Assembly (NCBI GenBank): GCA_031267685.1
Contig: JAIRYV010000068.1
Span: 1-64,000 of the forward strand
Length of the DNA: 64,000 bases
Reading direction: 5' to 3'
DNA from: Treponema sp.
Lineage (GTDB): Bacteria; Spirochaetota; Spirochaetia; Treponematales; Breznakiellaceae
The position numbers and the translations under genes are program-made. Shown piece after piece: positions 1 through 8,976 of this stretch. How positions within the stretch are numbered: position 1 is the stretch's first letter; each line of letters starts with the position of its first letter. A model generated the notes under the pieces. That model did not search any database, was not told the DNA's origin, and saw nothing but the letters and a program-made list of their open reading frames with translations.

Positions 1-165
1 AGTCGCCAAGAGAGGTCTCTTAGTCGCTAAGAGAGGACTCTTAGTCGCCAAGAGAGGACTCTTAGTCGCTAAGAGAGGACTCTTAGTCGCCAAGAGAGGA
101 CTCTTAGTCGCCAAGAGAGGACTCTTAGTCGCCAAGAGAGGACTCTTAGTCGCCAAGAGAGGACT
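1..165. repeat. 21-bp tandem array, left copy (cut by window edge)
   Basis: Seven full units and a partial one with a 21-bp period; each contains AGTCGCCAAGAG followed by AGGACTCTT, with C/T and A/T variants. AAGAG...CTCTT inside the unit is a short inverted repeat. The array ends five bases from the stop codon of tldD. The same unit in the opposite orientation forms the array at 15210-15480. There are no unique spacers, so it is not a CRISPR. It probably continues left of the window. Confidence 0.95.
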
Positions 166-169
166 AATT

Positions 170-1561
170 CTATACATCAGCCTCGCCCCCGACGATCAGC
201 TCTTTCACGCGGATCATGGGCTGACCTACGTTGGTGGGAACCGAGCCGCTTTCAGAACCGCAGAACCCCTGTTCCATGGCAAAGTTATTCGAGATGCGGT
301 CAATGTTCATCAAGACCTCGTTGCCCTTGCCAATGAGAGTCGCGCCGCGCACTGGCTCGGCGATTTTGCCATCGCGGATCAGATAGGCTTCTGTTACGGC
401 AAAGTTGAACTCACCAGTGCCGGGCATCACCGAACCACCACCCATCTTCTTTGCATAAAGACCATACTCCGTGTCAGCAATGATGTCTTCCTGTTTGTCA
501 TTACCATTTACAAAAAACGTGTTGGTCATGCGCGAAGTAGGGGCAAAACGATAGGACTCACGCCTCGCTGAACCAGTCGAGGACATTCCCATCTTGAGAC
601 CGTTCAAACGATCAATTAAAAAGGTTTTTAAGACGCCGTTTTCAATAAGAACATTACGCTGGGTCTTTGTACCCTCGTCATCGATAGTGAGCGATCCCCA
701 CTCGTTAGGCATGGTTCCATCATCAATAGCAGTAACAATGTCGCTGGCGATTTTTTGCCCCAGTTTGTCAGCGAAGACTGACGCCTTTTTTGCCACACTC
801 GTAGCTTCCAGCCCATGTACACAGGCTTCGTGGAGAATAACGCCACCAAAACCATTGTCAATCACCACCGGCATCTTCCCGCCAGGACACAAGCCCGCAC
901 TCAGCATGGTTAAGGCAATGTTAGCCGTGTTTTTACCAAGCTCTGCAAAGTTGATGCGGTCGTAAAACTCAAACCCGCACAGTCGTCCTGGGTGAAAGAA
1001 GGCTTCCTGTTTCTCGCTTTCATTTGACGCCACAACCACAATGCCCGCCTCTGTGCGAATCCGCTTGTCCTCTGCCCACAAGCCATCAGAGTTGGCGATG
1101 AGTACATTCTGCGTTGAATCCATATAGATCATCGCTGTCTGGGTTATGAGCGGACTCAGCCCGGACGCGCCTTTGTGTGCCTCCCGGAGCATTGCGACAA
1201 TCTGGCTTTTACGAACCATACCCGGAGGTATTTTACAAACGTGAATCCCCTCAATAGCTGCTGCCTCAAGCAGGGGTCGCGCCACAACGCGTCCCTGTTT
1301 ATCTATTGCTCCTGCTGCTATTTTCGCGGTTTTGATCAAGTGTTCTCGCGAAGTATCATTTGTGTACGTGTAGATAGCGTTGAATCCGTTGAAGATACGT
1401 ATCCCCGCTCCATAATCAATGCCTGCCTGCGCTTTTTCCACCACTCCATTGACCATGTTGATGGAATTTTTCGCGTTTTCTTCCACAAAAAGCTCGGCAA
1501 AGTCGCCGCCTGTGGATAGCGCTGCTTCCAGAACATCATGTACCAGTGTTTTATCCAGCAT
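170..1561 (-). CDS. tldD: TldD-family metalloprotease
   Basis: A 463-residue member of the TldD/PmbA (TldD/TldE) family, the catalytic partner of a heterodimer that degrades unfolded or leader peptides in the cytoplasm. The zinc motif HExxxH is seen as HEACVH near residue 243. The C-terminal FCGSESGS...VGQP segment supplies the cysteine expected as a further metal ligand. Length is normal for the family. The start is an ATG preceded by GAGGAGGAAAC, a strong ribosome binding site. Its usual partner pmbA/tldE is not adjacent but lies at 15535-16881 on the other strand. The 3' end abuts a 21-bp array. TldD rather than PmbA is chosen because the HExxxH motif is intact. Confidence 0.93.
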   Translation of the reverse strand: MLDKTLVHDVLEAALSTGGDFAELFVEENAKNSINMVNGVVEKAQAGIDYGAGIRIFNGFNAIYTYTNDTSREHLIKTAKIAAGAIDKQGRVVARPLLEAAAIEGIHVCKIPPGMVRKSQIVAMLREAHKGASGLSPLITQTAMIYMDSTQNVLIANSDGLWAEDKRIRTEAGIVVVASNESEKQEAFFHPGRLCGFEFYDRINFAELGKNTANIALTMLSAGLCPGGKMPVVIDNGFGGVILHEACVHGLEATSVAKKASVFADKLGQKIASDIVTAIDDGTMPNEWGSLTIDDEGTKTQRNVLIENGVLKTFLIDRLNGLKMGMSSTGSARRESYRFAPTSRMTNTFFVNGNDKQEDIIADTEYGLYAKKMGGGSVMPGTGEFNFAVTEAYLIRDGKIAEPVRGATLIGKGNEVLMNIDRISNNFAMEQGFCGSESGSVPTNVGQPMIRVKELIVGGEADV

Positions 1562-1712
1562 GTTTCCTCCTCTGTATCAGTATAAACAGCCTGCGGCTTA
1601 TGAGCAAGTAAAATTCTTTCAGTCAGGAAGAGAAGAAGACGCGTGGCTATGTTCCACACGCCTTTACAGGTCCGGAATCTATTGATATGGTCCTCAGAAA
1701 AAGAAACTTTGC

Positions 1713-1741
1713 TTGACATGACCTGGACGCGGGCTTATACT
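1713..1741 (+). promoter_or_regulatory. sigma-70-like promoter of the exported ChaN-like gene
   Basis: TTGACA (1713-1718), a 17-bp spacer, then TATACT (1736-1741). The downstream gene has AAGGAGA at about 1754-1760 and its ATG at 1768, giving an ordinary leader of roughly 20 bases. Confidence 0.75.
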
Positions 1742-1767
1742 GTTTTAGCTTATAAGGAGAGACTAAG

Positions 1768-3300
1768 ATGAGAACAAAGATTTCTATTGGTTTTTTGTGT
1801 ACGGCGCTATGTTGCTGGACAATATCGGCATCCGCTACCCCTATATATCACAAGTCGCCGGAGCCCTCTGATGCAAAGCAGTATATCATTGATGCGCTTA
1901 CGCAGAACAAGTTGGTGTTCATTGGTAAAGATCATGCACAAGTAAATGAAGAACTATTTATGGCAGAGAACCTGCAAGCCTTTTATGACGCTGGGCTGCG
2001 ATATATATTTGTGGAAGGCGCGTTTACGGAATTCAGCCCGGTGAGCGGCCAATCGTCTTTACCAGTAGATAACAGAATATGGCTATTCCCCCCGTGGAGA
2101 ACTGATGTTGGTGAAAAATATGAGGAGAATGTTTTGTACCAGGCGGTACTTCGTATAAATGTGGCTGTTCCTTATGAGGAACACATAAGATTTATTCCTG
2201 TTGATGCTGGGTATGAAGAAACTGATCTCAATAAACGTGAGCAAGAGGTGTTTAATAATATTTCTGCGTTTATGGAAAAACTGCCGCCTCAAAAGAAAGC
2301 GCTCATTTTTTATGGGGATGCTCACGGACGGACAAAGCCAGCAGAATGGCGAGTTCTCGGCGGGGAATCTTTTTTGTGGACCCCAATGGGTGTGTATCTA
2401 AAAGAACGCTATGGCGATAATTTTATCAGTATGTTATCTCCAATAAGCGCTAAAGACGAGCGGTATAATCTGTATCAGAATATCCCAGAATTAAGAGATT
2501 TTGCAAGCAGAACAAAAGTTGAGTTTGCGATTCCATCTCATTACGACGCTGTCATCGTGGATGAGGAAATTATATTTGGCACTGGTAAGAATTATATGCC
2601 AACGTATGAGAATCTTTTTGCTATGTATAATAACTTGCGCTATCTTGAAGGCAACATTGATACGTGGAAGGATGCTGTTGCCACACTTCGTGAAGAGGAG
2701 CAAGGGCAATATTTACAGCTTATTTATTATTTGAAATTATGGCTTGGCGATAGTTTCAATTACCGTTTCTGGGATACGGTGAAGCCAGTGCCTGTGGTGA
2801 TTCGCCTGCGGGATACCAGGAACTCTTTGCGTGAGGCGCTTGATAACTTAAACACTAGCACTATTCAAGAGATTGCGCGTACTCTCAACGCACAAGACGC
2901 ACAGAGTACGCAAAGAATGTATGCTTATAGCAAAGCAATGTTACTATCAGCCTTGACAGATTTTCTTTATGGTGAAGACACTGCTGAGGTATTTATATGG
3001 ATAGCGGATCACATGAAAGAGGCCATCACACTGTTCCCTCAAGACTTATGGTCTTACTATTGGCTTGCATACTCGGAAACTGAATTAGGTGATTATGACG
3101 CGGCTATAGAGCATTGGGAATATATTATCGCCCAGCCCTCGTCGTATTGCCTGGAAACATTGCCCAGGGTGTACCAGAAACTGAGCGCTTGTTACGCGGT
3201 GAAGGGCGACCTGGGAAAAAGCTATGAATATAAAATGACTGGTGAGAGTTTGCTTAATGAGCATGATTTGGTAGTAACAAACCTTAATGATGTGAGGTAA
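1768..3300 (+). CDS. exported protein with ChaN/EreA-like domain and C-terminal TPRs
   Basis: A 510-residue protein with a clear Sec signal peptide (MRTK, hydrophobic core, cleavage probably after SASA near residue 24). Residues ~38-215 contain FIGKDHAQVNEE, YIFVEGAF and ALIFYGDAHG, which resemble the conserved His/Glu positions of the haem-uptake/erythromycin-esterase (ChaN/TraB/EreA, 'Tiki') superfamily; this assignment is by pattern only. Residues ~400-500 look like two tetratricopeptide repeats (SYYWLAYSETELGDYDAAIEHW region). Promoter and AAGGAGA site are clear. The stop codon directly touches the stop of the convergent argA. The true substrate is unknown; periplasmic or surface location is inferred from the signal peptide. 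Confidence 0.8.
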   Translation: MRTKISIGFLCTALCCWTISASATPIYHKSPEPSDAKQYIIDALTQNKLVFIGKDHAQVNEELFMAENLQAFYDAGLRYIFVEGAFTEFSPVSGQSSLPVDNRIWLFPPWRTDVGEKYEENVLYQAVLRINVAVPYEEHIRFIPVDAGYEETDLNKREQEVFNNISAFMEKLPPQKKALIFYGDAHGRTKPAEWRVLGGESFLWTPMGVYLKERYGDNFISMLSPISAKDERYNLYQNIPELRDFASRTKVEFAIPSHYDAVIVDEEIIFGTGKNYMPTYENLFAMYNNLRYLEGNIDTWKDAVATLREEEQGQYLQLIYYLKLWLGDSFNYRFWDTVKPVPVVIRLRDTRNSLREALDNLNTSTIQEIARTLNAQDAQSTQRMYAYSKAMLLSALTDFLYGEDTAEVFIWIADHMKEAITLFPQDLWSYYWLAYSETELGDYDAAIEHWEYIIAQPSSYCLETLPRVYQKLSACYAVKGDLGKSYEYKMTGESLLNEHDLVVTNLNDVR

Positions 3301-4665
3301 TCAAAGTCCGTGGTGTTGTTGCAGCGCTTCATCACCACTTCCATACTGGCTCAGGGTGAGCGCAAAGACTTTGCTGTTTCGACTACGGTCGTAGTTTTTG
3401 CGCTCAGGCAGGCTTTCTGCAGGCACTTCCTTAAACCCCAGAAACTCGAACCAGTCGTGGGTACGGGTTGTCAGTACAAAGACGCGGCGGAGATCTTCCT
3501 TGCGTGCGCGGTCGATGAGGAACTTGACGATACGCCGTCCCATGCCCATATCCGCATAAGCAGGGTCAGTGGCGAGCGCGGCGATTTCAGCTTGACCATC
3601 TCCCCAGTCGTGAAGCGCGCCACAGGCGTGAATTGAGCCGTCAACCTCAAACACCACATAATCCGCCTTTTTTTCCTGAATCTGATCCGCGCTCCTGCGG
3701 ATTAGATTCCCCTTCTGCACTAGCGGTTCCATGAGCCTCAATATCACTGGTATCTCGGAATGGCGGAGCGCCCGAATTGACTCGTGTTCATCAGCGTAGA
3801 TCATGGTTCCGGCGCCCAGGTTAGAAAAGAGTTCCCGCAGGATAGCGCCTTCTTCTCTGCCATCTATGATTTGGGCGCGGTCAACGCCCGCCTTCACGGC
3901 TTTGAACGCGAGCCGCAATTCGCATAGGGCTGGATCATCATCTCTTTTGTTTGGCGCATTAAGCGCAATGATACGCTCTGCCTCTTGAGGTGTCAGACGT
4001 ACAATACGGCCATTTTCCCCCAACGCGATATGGGGGGGAATCTGATAGGCATCGGGACGCACACCCGCGTTGGCTGAGACAATGAAGAGCTTTATGGCGC
4101 TTAGAGCCGTAGACACAGCAAGGGCGATCTCATCACTCGGCACATTGTAAGGTTTACCCACCGGACTCCAACCAATGCAGGGAAGTATGGGGATAACACT
4201 TTGGTTCAAGACCCGCTCAAGGGAGCTGACATAGATTTTGTCCACCATGCCGGTGTTTTCCATATCAACACCATGGAGAACGCCAAGTCCCCGCGCCCGG
4301 ACAAAGTTACCGATCACGGCGTCCACACGGTCGGCTGAAAGGCCGGTCATAAAGCGCGTAGCAACATCAAAGGCGGCCATCTTCACAAACGGGATCTCGG
4401 ACATGGTTGTGATTCGTATGTTTCCCACATAGTGGGACATAATATCGTACTTATGCAGGACTGCGTCAATACGTTCCTTTGCCCCCGGAACAATGACCAC
4501 GCGGAATCCGCTTTTGGCGAGTAGGGCAAGGTCTTTCATAAGATAGGGAAAGCTTGATACCTCAGTAACAGGGAAATCAATTTTGAACACCATAGTTGAG
4601 CCTTCAAAACGACTCTGGTAGTGGAACGTCTCCCGGATAAGGTCAACGGCTGATTCATGTAACAT
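3301..4665 (-). CDS. argA: amino-acid N-acetyltransferase (N-acetylglutamate synthase, ArgA type)
   Basis: 454 residues in two parts: an amino-acid-kinase-like domain (about 20-290, with VVIVPGAKERID and the DEIALAVSTALSA segment) followed by a GNAT acetyltransferase domain (about 305-440, with AALATDPAYADMGMGRR as the acetyl-CoA loop). This is the ArgA architecture that makes N-acetylglutamate, the first step of arginine synthesis. argC, a later step, lies at 59285-60412, so the pathway genes are dispersed. There is no Shine-Dalgarno site before the ATG; a promoter-like pair sits immediately upstream instead. The feedback-inhibition state cannot be judged from sequence. Confidence 0.9.
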   Translation of the reverse strand: MLHESAVDLIRETFHYQSRFEGSTMVFKIDFPVTEVSSFPYLMKDLALLAKSGFRVVIVPGAKERIDAVLHKYDIMSHYVGNIRITTMSEIPFVKMAAFDVATRFMTGLSADRVDAVIGNFVRARGLGVLHGVDMENTGMVDKIYVSSLERVLNQSVIPILPCIGWSPVGKPYNVPSDEIALAVSTALSAIKLFIVSANAGVRPDAYQIPPHIALGENGRIVRLTPQEAERIIALNAPNKRDDDPALCELRLAFKAVKAGVDRAQIIDGREEGAILRELFSNLGAGTMIYADEHESIRALRHSEIPVILRLMEPLVQKGNLIRRSADQIQEKKADYVVFEVDGSIHACGALHDWGDGQAEIAALATDPAYADMGMGRRIVKFLIDRARKEDLRRVFVLTTRTHDWFEFLGFKEVPAESLPERKNYDRSRNSKVFALTLSQYGSGDEALQQHHGL

Positions 4666-4671
4666 AGTTGT

Positions 4672-4700
4672 ATTATCCCGAACCTAAGCATATATGAAAA
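4672..4700 (-). promoter_or_regulatory. putative argA promoter giving a leaderless mRNA
   Basis: On the minus strand: TTTTCA (4700-4695), 17 bp, GATAAT (4677-4672), then six bases and the ATG at 4665. Transcription would begin at or next to the start codon. The -35 matches consensus at only four of six positions. Confidence 0.45.
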
Positions 4701-4803
4701 GAGCTTCACCTATGCAGGTGAACAAAGTTTGGTATGGTGCTACTATTCTAATATATGCTCCACTCTTGTAGACAGTGAGGCGGAGAATAGCAGGAGACCG
4801 ACC

Positions 4804-5190
4804 ATGAAAATAGAACTCTTTACTTTTTGCGATTTTGCTCAGGAAAACAACGGTAAGCTCACCGTAGTGGGTACTTTTGACACAATCATCTCACGAAGCT
4901 TCCCCTGCGTACATCCCCTACTTTCTGTAGTTATCAGACTTCGCTTTGACATCTGGGAATTCGCCCGGCACAGCTTCAGGATCGAGGCACGGCCCCTCGA
5001 CGGAGAGATGAGTATTGATCCAATCAGCGGCAATGTGGAGGTACAAAGCACTGGAAACGCTTCAGCAGCGTCTCATTTGGTGTTTGCTATATCAAACCTC
5101 AAGTTTCAGCGAGGCGGCGTCGTGAACTTTGTCCTCTATATTGATGGTAAGGAACTCAGCTCGATTCCCCTCTATATACGAAAGGCTTGA
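4804..5190 (+). CDS. conserved small protein, DUF6941 family
   Basis: 128 residues beginning MKIELFTFCDFAQENNGKL, which is the hallmark opening of the DUF6941 family; the body is rich in beta strands (KLTVVGTFD, LSVVIRLRF, LVFAISNLKF, VVNFVLYIDG). The function of the family is not known. The open frame extends upstream, but the ATG at 4804 is chosen because GCAGGAG lies at the right distance before it and family similarity begins there. No signal peptide or membrane segment is seen. Confidence 0.8.
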   Translation: MKIELFTFCDFAQENNGKLTVVGTFDTIISRSFPCVHPLLSVVIRLRFDIWEFARHSFRIEARPLDGEMSIDPISGNVEVQSTGNASAASHLVFAISNLKFQRGGVVNFVLYIDGKELSSIPLYIRKA

Positions 5191-5215
5191 GTCCGTACTA
5201 GAGTCGTGATACCAT
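5187..5215 (+). promoter_or_regulatory. putative promoter giving a leaderless mRNA
   Basis: TTGAGT (5187-5192, overlapping the stop codon of the upstream gene), 17 bp, TACCAT (5210-5215), five bases, then ATG at 5221. No Shine-Dalgarno sequence lies between. Confidence 0.5.
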
Positions 5216-5220
5216 AAGCT

Positions 5221-5781
5221 ATGCAAACAATGCTTAATCAGCAGGGCGCTGAAGAGTCGCTATCTGCAATTCAGGCTCTTAACAAGGCTATTGAAGGGCG
5301 GGCTTACGAATGTGCCGTCATATCCACAGCGGACATTGTCTTTTTACCAGAGCTGCGCAAAGCCTGCGAAGTCAATATCTGCGGGAACTATGGTCGTAAC
5401 TGGGCCTGCCCGCCAGCTATCGGTACTTTTGAAGAGCTTGTGGCAAAGATACTGACGTATAAGAACGCCCTTGTCTTTACTACCAAGCACAATCTGGAAG
5501 ATTCCTTTGATTTTGAGGGTATGCAGAGAGGCAGAGAAGTCCATAATGAGTTAAGCATGGACCTGCACGAGCGTTTTGGAAAAACAAACCCCATCTATGG
5601 CGCGGGCGGCTGCTCAAACTGCGAGAAATGTGCCTACCCAGACCCATGCAGAGCGCCGGAAAAGCTGCTTTCCTCAATCGAAGCTTCTGGTATCAACGTA
5701 ACAGAATTGAGCCGTGCCGCTGGAATCAGGTATAACAATGGCCCCAACACAGTAACATACTTCTCAATGGTGCTTTTCTAG
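5221..5781 (+). CDS. predicted metal-binding protein, DUF2284 family
   Basis: 186 residues with two cysteine clusters typical of DUF2284: CEVNICGNYGRNWACPP near residues 50-66 and CSNCEKCAYPDPCR near 132-145. These suggest an iron-sulfur cluster or other metal site; the activity of the family is not established. No membrane segment is visible, so it is likely cytoplasmic. Length is usual for the family. A second ATG three codons in is an alternative start. It sits between an unrelated DUF6941 gene and an aminotransferase, each with its own promoter-like sequence. Confidence 0.85.
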   Translation: MQTMLNQQGAEESLSAIQALNKAIEGRAYECAVISTADIVFLPELRKACEVNICGNYGRNWACPPAIGTFEELVAKILTYKNALVFTTKHNLEDSFDFEGMQRGREVHNELSMDLHERFGKTNPIYGAGGCSNCEKCAYPDPCRAPEKLLSSIEASGINVTELSRAAGIRYNNGPNTVTYFSMVLF

Positions 5782-5866
5782 CAGCTTGCGTAGTGACTTG
5801 TTTTTCCCCTCCTCGCCAGCAAGAGACTATCCAGGAGCGATACCTAGCGAGGCTCAAAAGAGTCCA

Positions 5867-5894
5867 TTGACAGAGTCCCTGATTTTTCTACAAT
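5867..5894 (+). promoter_or_regulatory. aminotransferase promoter with -10 box six bases from the ATG
   Basis: TTGACA (5867-5872), 16 bp, TACAAT (5889-5894), then AGAGCT and ATG at 5901. The predicted start of transcription coincides with the start codon, and no Shine-Dalgarno site is present. Confidence 0.6.
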
Positions 5895-5900
5895 AGAGCT

Positions 5901-7193
5901 ATGAACTACCTAGCAGAAGAATTGAACACGATATTGGATGGAACCGTTGCGGGACGGCTTCTTTCGGGCCTGGGACGTCGTTTATACTTCCCCAAGGGTA
6001 TCATCGCACAATCGGCTGAGGCGAAGAAATCGGCTCACTTGGCAAATGCCACCATTGGTATGGTGTATCATAAGGGCAGGCCGCTTATTCTGTCGGCTAT
6101 GGCTGATAGTATGCCCACCCTGAGCCCCGCGGAGATCGTGGCTTATGCGCCAACTGCCGGCCTTGAGGAAATCCGCCACTCATGGAAGCAGCGCATGCTT
6201 GCCAAAAATCCCATGCTTGACGGGAACCATATATCGCTGCCTGTGGTAGTTCCGGGACTGAGCGCCGGAATCTCCTATACCGCAGACCTCTTCCTTGATG
6301 AGGGGAACACTATCATCACAAGCTATCCCTGCTGGGATAACTATGAGCTTATCTTTCAGGAACGACGGGGCGCGACTATGCGGACTATTCCGTTTTTCAG
6401 CGTGGGATCATCCGGGCTGGACATCAATGCCATTGCTCAAGCTTTGAAAGAAGAGGCAAAGACCGGGTCAGTGCGTATCATTCTTAATTTCCCCAATAAC
6501 CCCGCAGGTTATGCACCTACGTATGATGAGATAGAGACTCTGGTAGCGTTAGTCCTTGAAATCGCCGATGGTGGCGCTGATGTGCTGGTACTCTGCGACG
6601 ATGCCTACTTCGGCCTGTTTTACGAGGAATCGGTCAGCCGCGAATCATTGTTTACACGGCTTTCAACCCTGCATGAGCGAGTGCTGGCGATCAAAATCGA
6701 CGGGCCAACCAAAGAAGATTATGTCTGGGGACTCAGAATAGGCTTTGTTACCCTGGGTTCACGTGGACTTGACGCCCACCTTTACGACGCGCTGGAGAAA
6801 AAATACCTGGGCGTCATACGCTCGTCAGTTTCCTGCTCCAATACACCAGCCCAGTACTTGATAATGAAGACGATTAAGGATGCACGAACCATCAGTGAAC
6901 ACCAAAGATACTATGCCCTGCTCAAAAGCCGGTATGATGCGGCCAAGGGCTTTATTAACAAAACCCCAAGGAATCCGCGTTTGTTGCCCCTGCCCTTTAA
7001 CTCTGGCTACTTTATGAGCTTTCGCTGCGTCGGCATAGCAGCCGGGGCGCTGCGGCGGGAACTACTCGATAAACATGGCATCGGCACTATCGCGTTTGGC
7101 GATGAATTCCTCCGCATTACCTTTGCCAGCCTTGAGGCGAAACTGATTCCGACTGTGTATCAAATCATCTATCAGGTTGCCTCTGGGTTATAG
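5901..7193 (+). CDS. PLP-dependent aminotransferase, class I/II
   Basis: 430 residues of fold-type I. The substrate loop ILNFPNNPAGY near residue 195 and the VLCDDAYFGLFY strand carrying the PLP-contact Asp and Tyr are clear. The Schiff-base lysine is probably in DGPTKEDYVWGLRIGF near residue 272. It resembles aminotransferases of uncertain amino-acid specificity rather than a named biosynthetic enzyme. The solute-binding gene starts one base after its stop, so the two are probably co-transcribed. The -10 box is only six bases from the ATG, pointing to a leaderless message. Confidence 0.88.
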   Translation: MNYLAEELNTILDGTVAGRLLSGLGRRLYFPKGIIAQSAEAKKSAHLANATIGMVYHKGRPLILSAMADSMPTLSPAEIVAYAPTAGLEEIRHSWKQRMLAKNPMLDGNHISLPVVVPGLSAGISYTADLFLDEGNTIITSYPCWDNYELIFQERRGATMRTIPFFSVGSSGLDINAIAQALKEEAKTGSVRIILNFPNNPAGYAPTYDEIETLVALVLEIADGGADVLVLCDDAYFGLFYEESVSRESLFTRLSTLHERVLAIKIDGPTKEDYVWGLRIGFVTLGSRGLDAHLYDALEKKYLGVIRSSVSCSNTPAQYLIMKTIKDARTISEHQRYYALLKSRYDAAKGFINKTPRNPRLLPLPFNSGYFMSFRCVGIAAGALRRELLDKHGIGTIAFGDEFLRITFASLEAKLIPTVYQIIYQVASGL

Positions 7194-7194
7194 C

Positions 7195-8502
7195 ATGAAA
7201 AACCAGTGGAAACGGCTTCTCCTGTTGATATTGCCCTGTGCAGGAGTCACTTTTCTTGCCTTATGGGTCTTCTCCGAGTCTAATACTGCGGTACTTTGGA
7301 CTGATCGGCCTGAATTCGTCCTATATGTGGAATCTTTTAACGCAGCTCAGGATGATTACAAGATTGAATTTCATTATATGGAGGTTCCTGCTCAGGGTTT
7401 GAGCGTCTTGTCTGGGACAGCGCAGGAAACGCCGGACATTGTGATTGGCAACTGGCTCAAAAGCGCCACAACGCGCACCTTGTTTAAGCCGTTGGACAGT
7501 TTTTTTACCAAAAACAAAATAGACAAGGCTGCTTTTTATCCGCGACTGCTCAACCTTGGTACCATTGAGGAGCAACAGTACCTTCTGCCAGTGGCATTTA
7601 ACATTCCAGCGCTGGCTCTTACTCGCGCCAACGCCCAGTTACTCTCTAACTCGTTCACGATTGGCATTGATGAGATAAAGACGCTTAGCAAGGCTTACAA
7701 TGTTGAGCAGAACGGTGTCTATTCTCGTATGGGTTTTTCTCCAGTATGGAACGACGAATTCCTCTATGTTACCGCAGACATGTTTAATGCGGCGTTCAGA
7801 GAGGCGGAAACAGCGCCATCTGTTGCTTCTACGCTTTCCGGAAGCGTAGGCGATATAACGTGGAATCCAGAGGCGATCGAGGACGTAATCAAGGCACTGC
7901 GCGACTGGACTCAGGAGGTGAATACCAGCATTCAAGCTGAGGACGACTTTGTATTTAAGTATTTTTACGAACCATCCGCGAAACTCGCCATGTCTGGCAG
8001 AGTTCTCTTCACCTATATGAACAGCGCCAGCTTGTTTACCCTGAGTCAAGAACAGCGCTCTAACCTTGAATTTCGCTGGATTGCGGAGAATAATACAATT
8101 CCTGTGTCTGAAGACACGGTATATTACGGCATTTACAAAAGGGGTAAGGCGAAAAAGGCTGCTGACGCTTTCACTGAGTGGTTTTTTCAGGCTGAGACCC
8201 AGCGTCGGCTCCTAGAAATCAGCAAGGAACAGCGCATGAACGAGACTTACTTTGGCATAAGTAATGGTTTCTCAGCCATAAGAACAGTTACCGAGCAGAT
8301 TTTCCCACTATTTTACCCAAGTCTGCTTGGCCATATGCCTCCCAGCGACTTTCTCTCTCCCCCAAACATTCTGCCCCAGAACTGGAGCATCCTGAAAGCG
8401 CAAGTTATCATACCCTATCTCCATGCACGAATTCGCCAGCAGGATACCCGCTCGCTTGAGTGGCGGATCAGCGACTGGTATCGAACAAATAGCAGTTTTT
8501 AA
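7195..8502 (+). CDS. extracellular solute-binding protein (ABC uptake type)
   Basis: 435 residues starting MKNQWKRLLLLILPCAG, with one hydrophobic N-terminal segment that acts as a signal or anchor; the lone Cys does not form a good lipobox. The body resembles family-1 (sugar-type) binding proteins: VLYVESFNAAQDDYKIEF, DIVIGNWL, and a YGIYKRGKAKKAADAFTEWF segment near residues 300-325. ATG 7195 is preferred over the upstream in-frame ATG at 7177, which lies inside the aminotransferase gene. No permease or ATPase gene is adjacent, so its transporter must be encoded elsewhere. The ligand is unknown. Confidence 0.8.
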   Translation: MKNQWKRLLLLILPCAGVTFLALWVFSESNTAVLWTDRPEFVLYVESFNAAQDDYKIEFHYMEVPAQGLSVLSGTAQETPDIVIGNWLKSATTRTLFKPLDSFFTKNKIDKAAFYPRLLNLGTIEEQQYLLPVAFNIPALALTRANAQLLSNSFTIGIDEIKTLSKAYNVEQNGVYSRMGFSPVWNDEFLYVTADMFNAAFREAETAPSVASTLSGSVGDITWNPEAIEDVIKALRDWTQEVNTSIQAEDDFVFKYFYEPSAKLAMSGRVLFTYMNSASLFTLSQEQRSNLEFRWIAENNTIPVSEDTVYYGIYKRGKAKKAADAFTEWFFQAETQRRLLEISKEQRMNETYFGISNGFSAIRTVTEQIFPLFYPSLLGHMPPSDFLSPPNILPQNWSILKAQVIIPYLHARIRQQDTRSLEWRISDWYRTNSSF

Positions 8503-8549
8503 TATAACGTTTCTATAATCTTGTCCGATATTGAAGCTGGAGGGGTTAT

Positions 8550-8942
8550 ATGATTAAAGGAGTTCCAGCTACAGTTCCCAGTATTGGATATGCGATTAGT
8601 GCTTCCCACAATAGTAATGAAAAAATGTCATTACCAGTGTCGCATGCCAACTATATTTATTCGCATTTCCGGCATGTTTACGGTACGCTTGCACCTGAAG
8701 GTGTTCGAGGCGTTCCCATAAACAAGATGAAAGTGCTTGATGTACTCATTGAGCGACTGACACAGCTCAAGAAAAATGGAGACATCAGCGTTACGCCAGT
8801 GTCAGACGGGCAAATTGACGCCCTTATCAACCTGTATGAACAACAGATGCAACGAACAGCTCAACACGCCGCCATTGCCACTGTTCCATATCAGAGTATT
8901 CCGGTTGCTCAGCCGGGTATGATCTTTAACTTCGTGGCATAA
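8550..8942 (+). CDS. hypothetical protein
   Basis: 130 residues with no recognised domain, no signal peptide and no membrane segment. A central part (INKMKVLDVLIERLTQLKKNG and IDALINLYEQQMQR) looks helical, flanked by Pro/Val-rich ends. The start is supported by GGAGGGG about six bases before the ATG. It stands alone between the solute-binding gene and the convergent purF. Coding potential rests on the good ribosome binding site and sensible composition. Confidence 0.7.
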   Translation: MIKGVPATVPSIGYAISASHNSNEKMSLPVSHANYIYSHFRHVYGTLAPEGVRGVPINKMKVLDVLIERLTQLKKNGDISVTPVSDGQIDALINLYEQQMQRTAQHAAIATVPYQSIPVAQPGMIFNFVA

Positions 8943-8976
8943 CCAGAACCGTCCGGTTTACGGATGCTTTTCATGC

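Noticed and set aside
1-165. CRISPR array
   Set aside because: Units are contiguous with no unique spacers, and no cas genes are present. The same applies to the arrays at 15210, 30825 and 45991.
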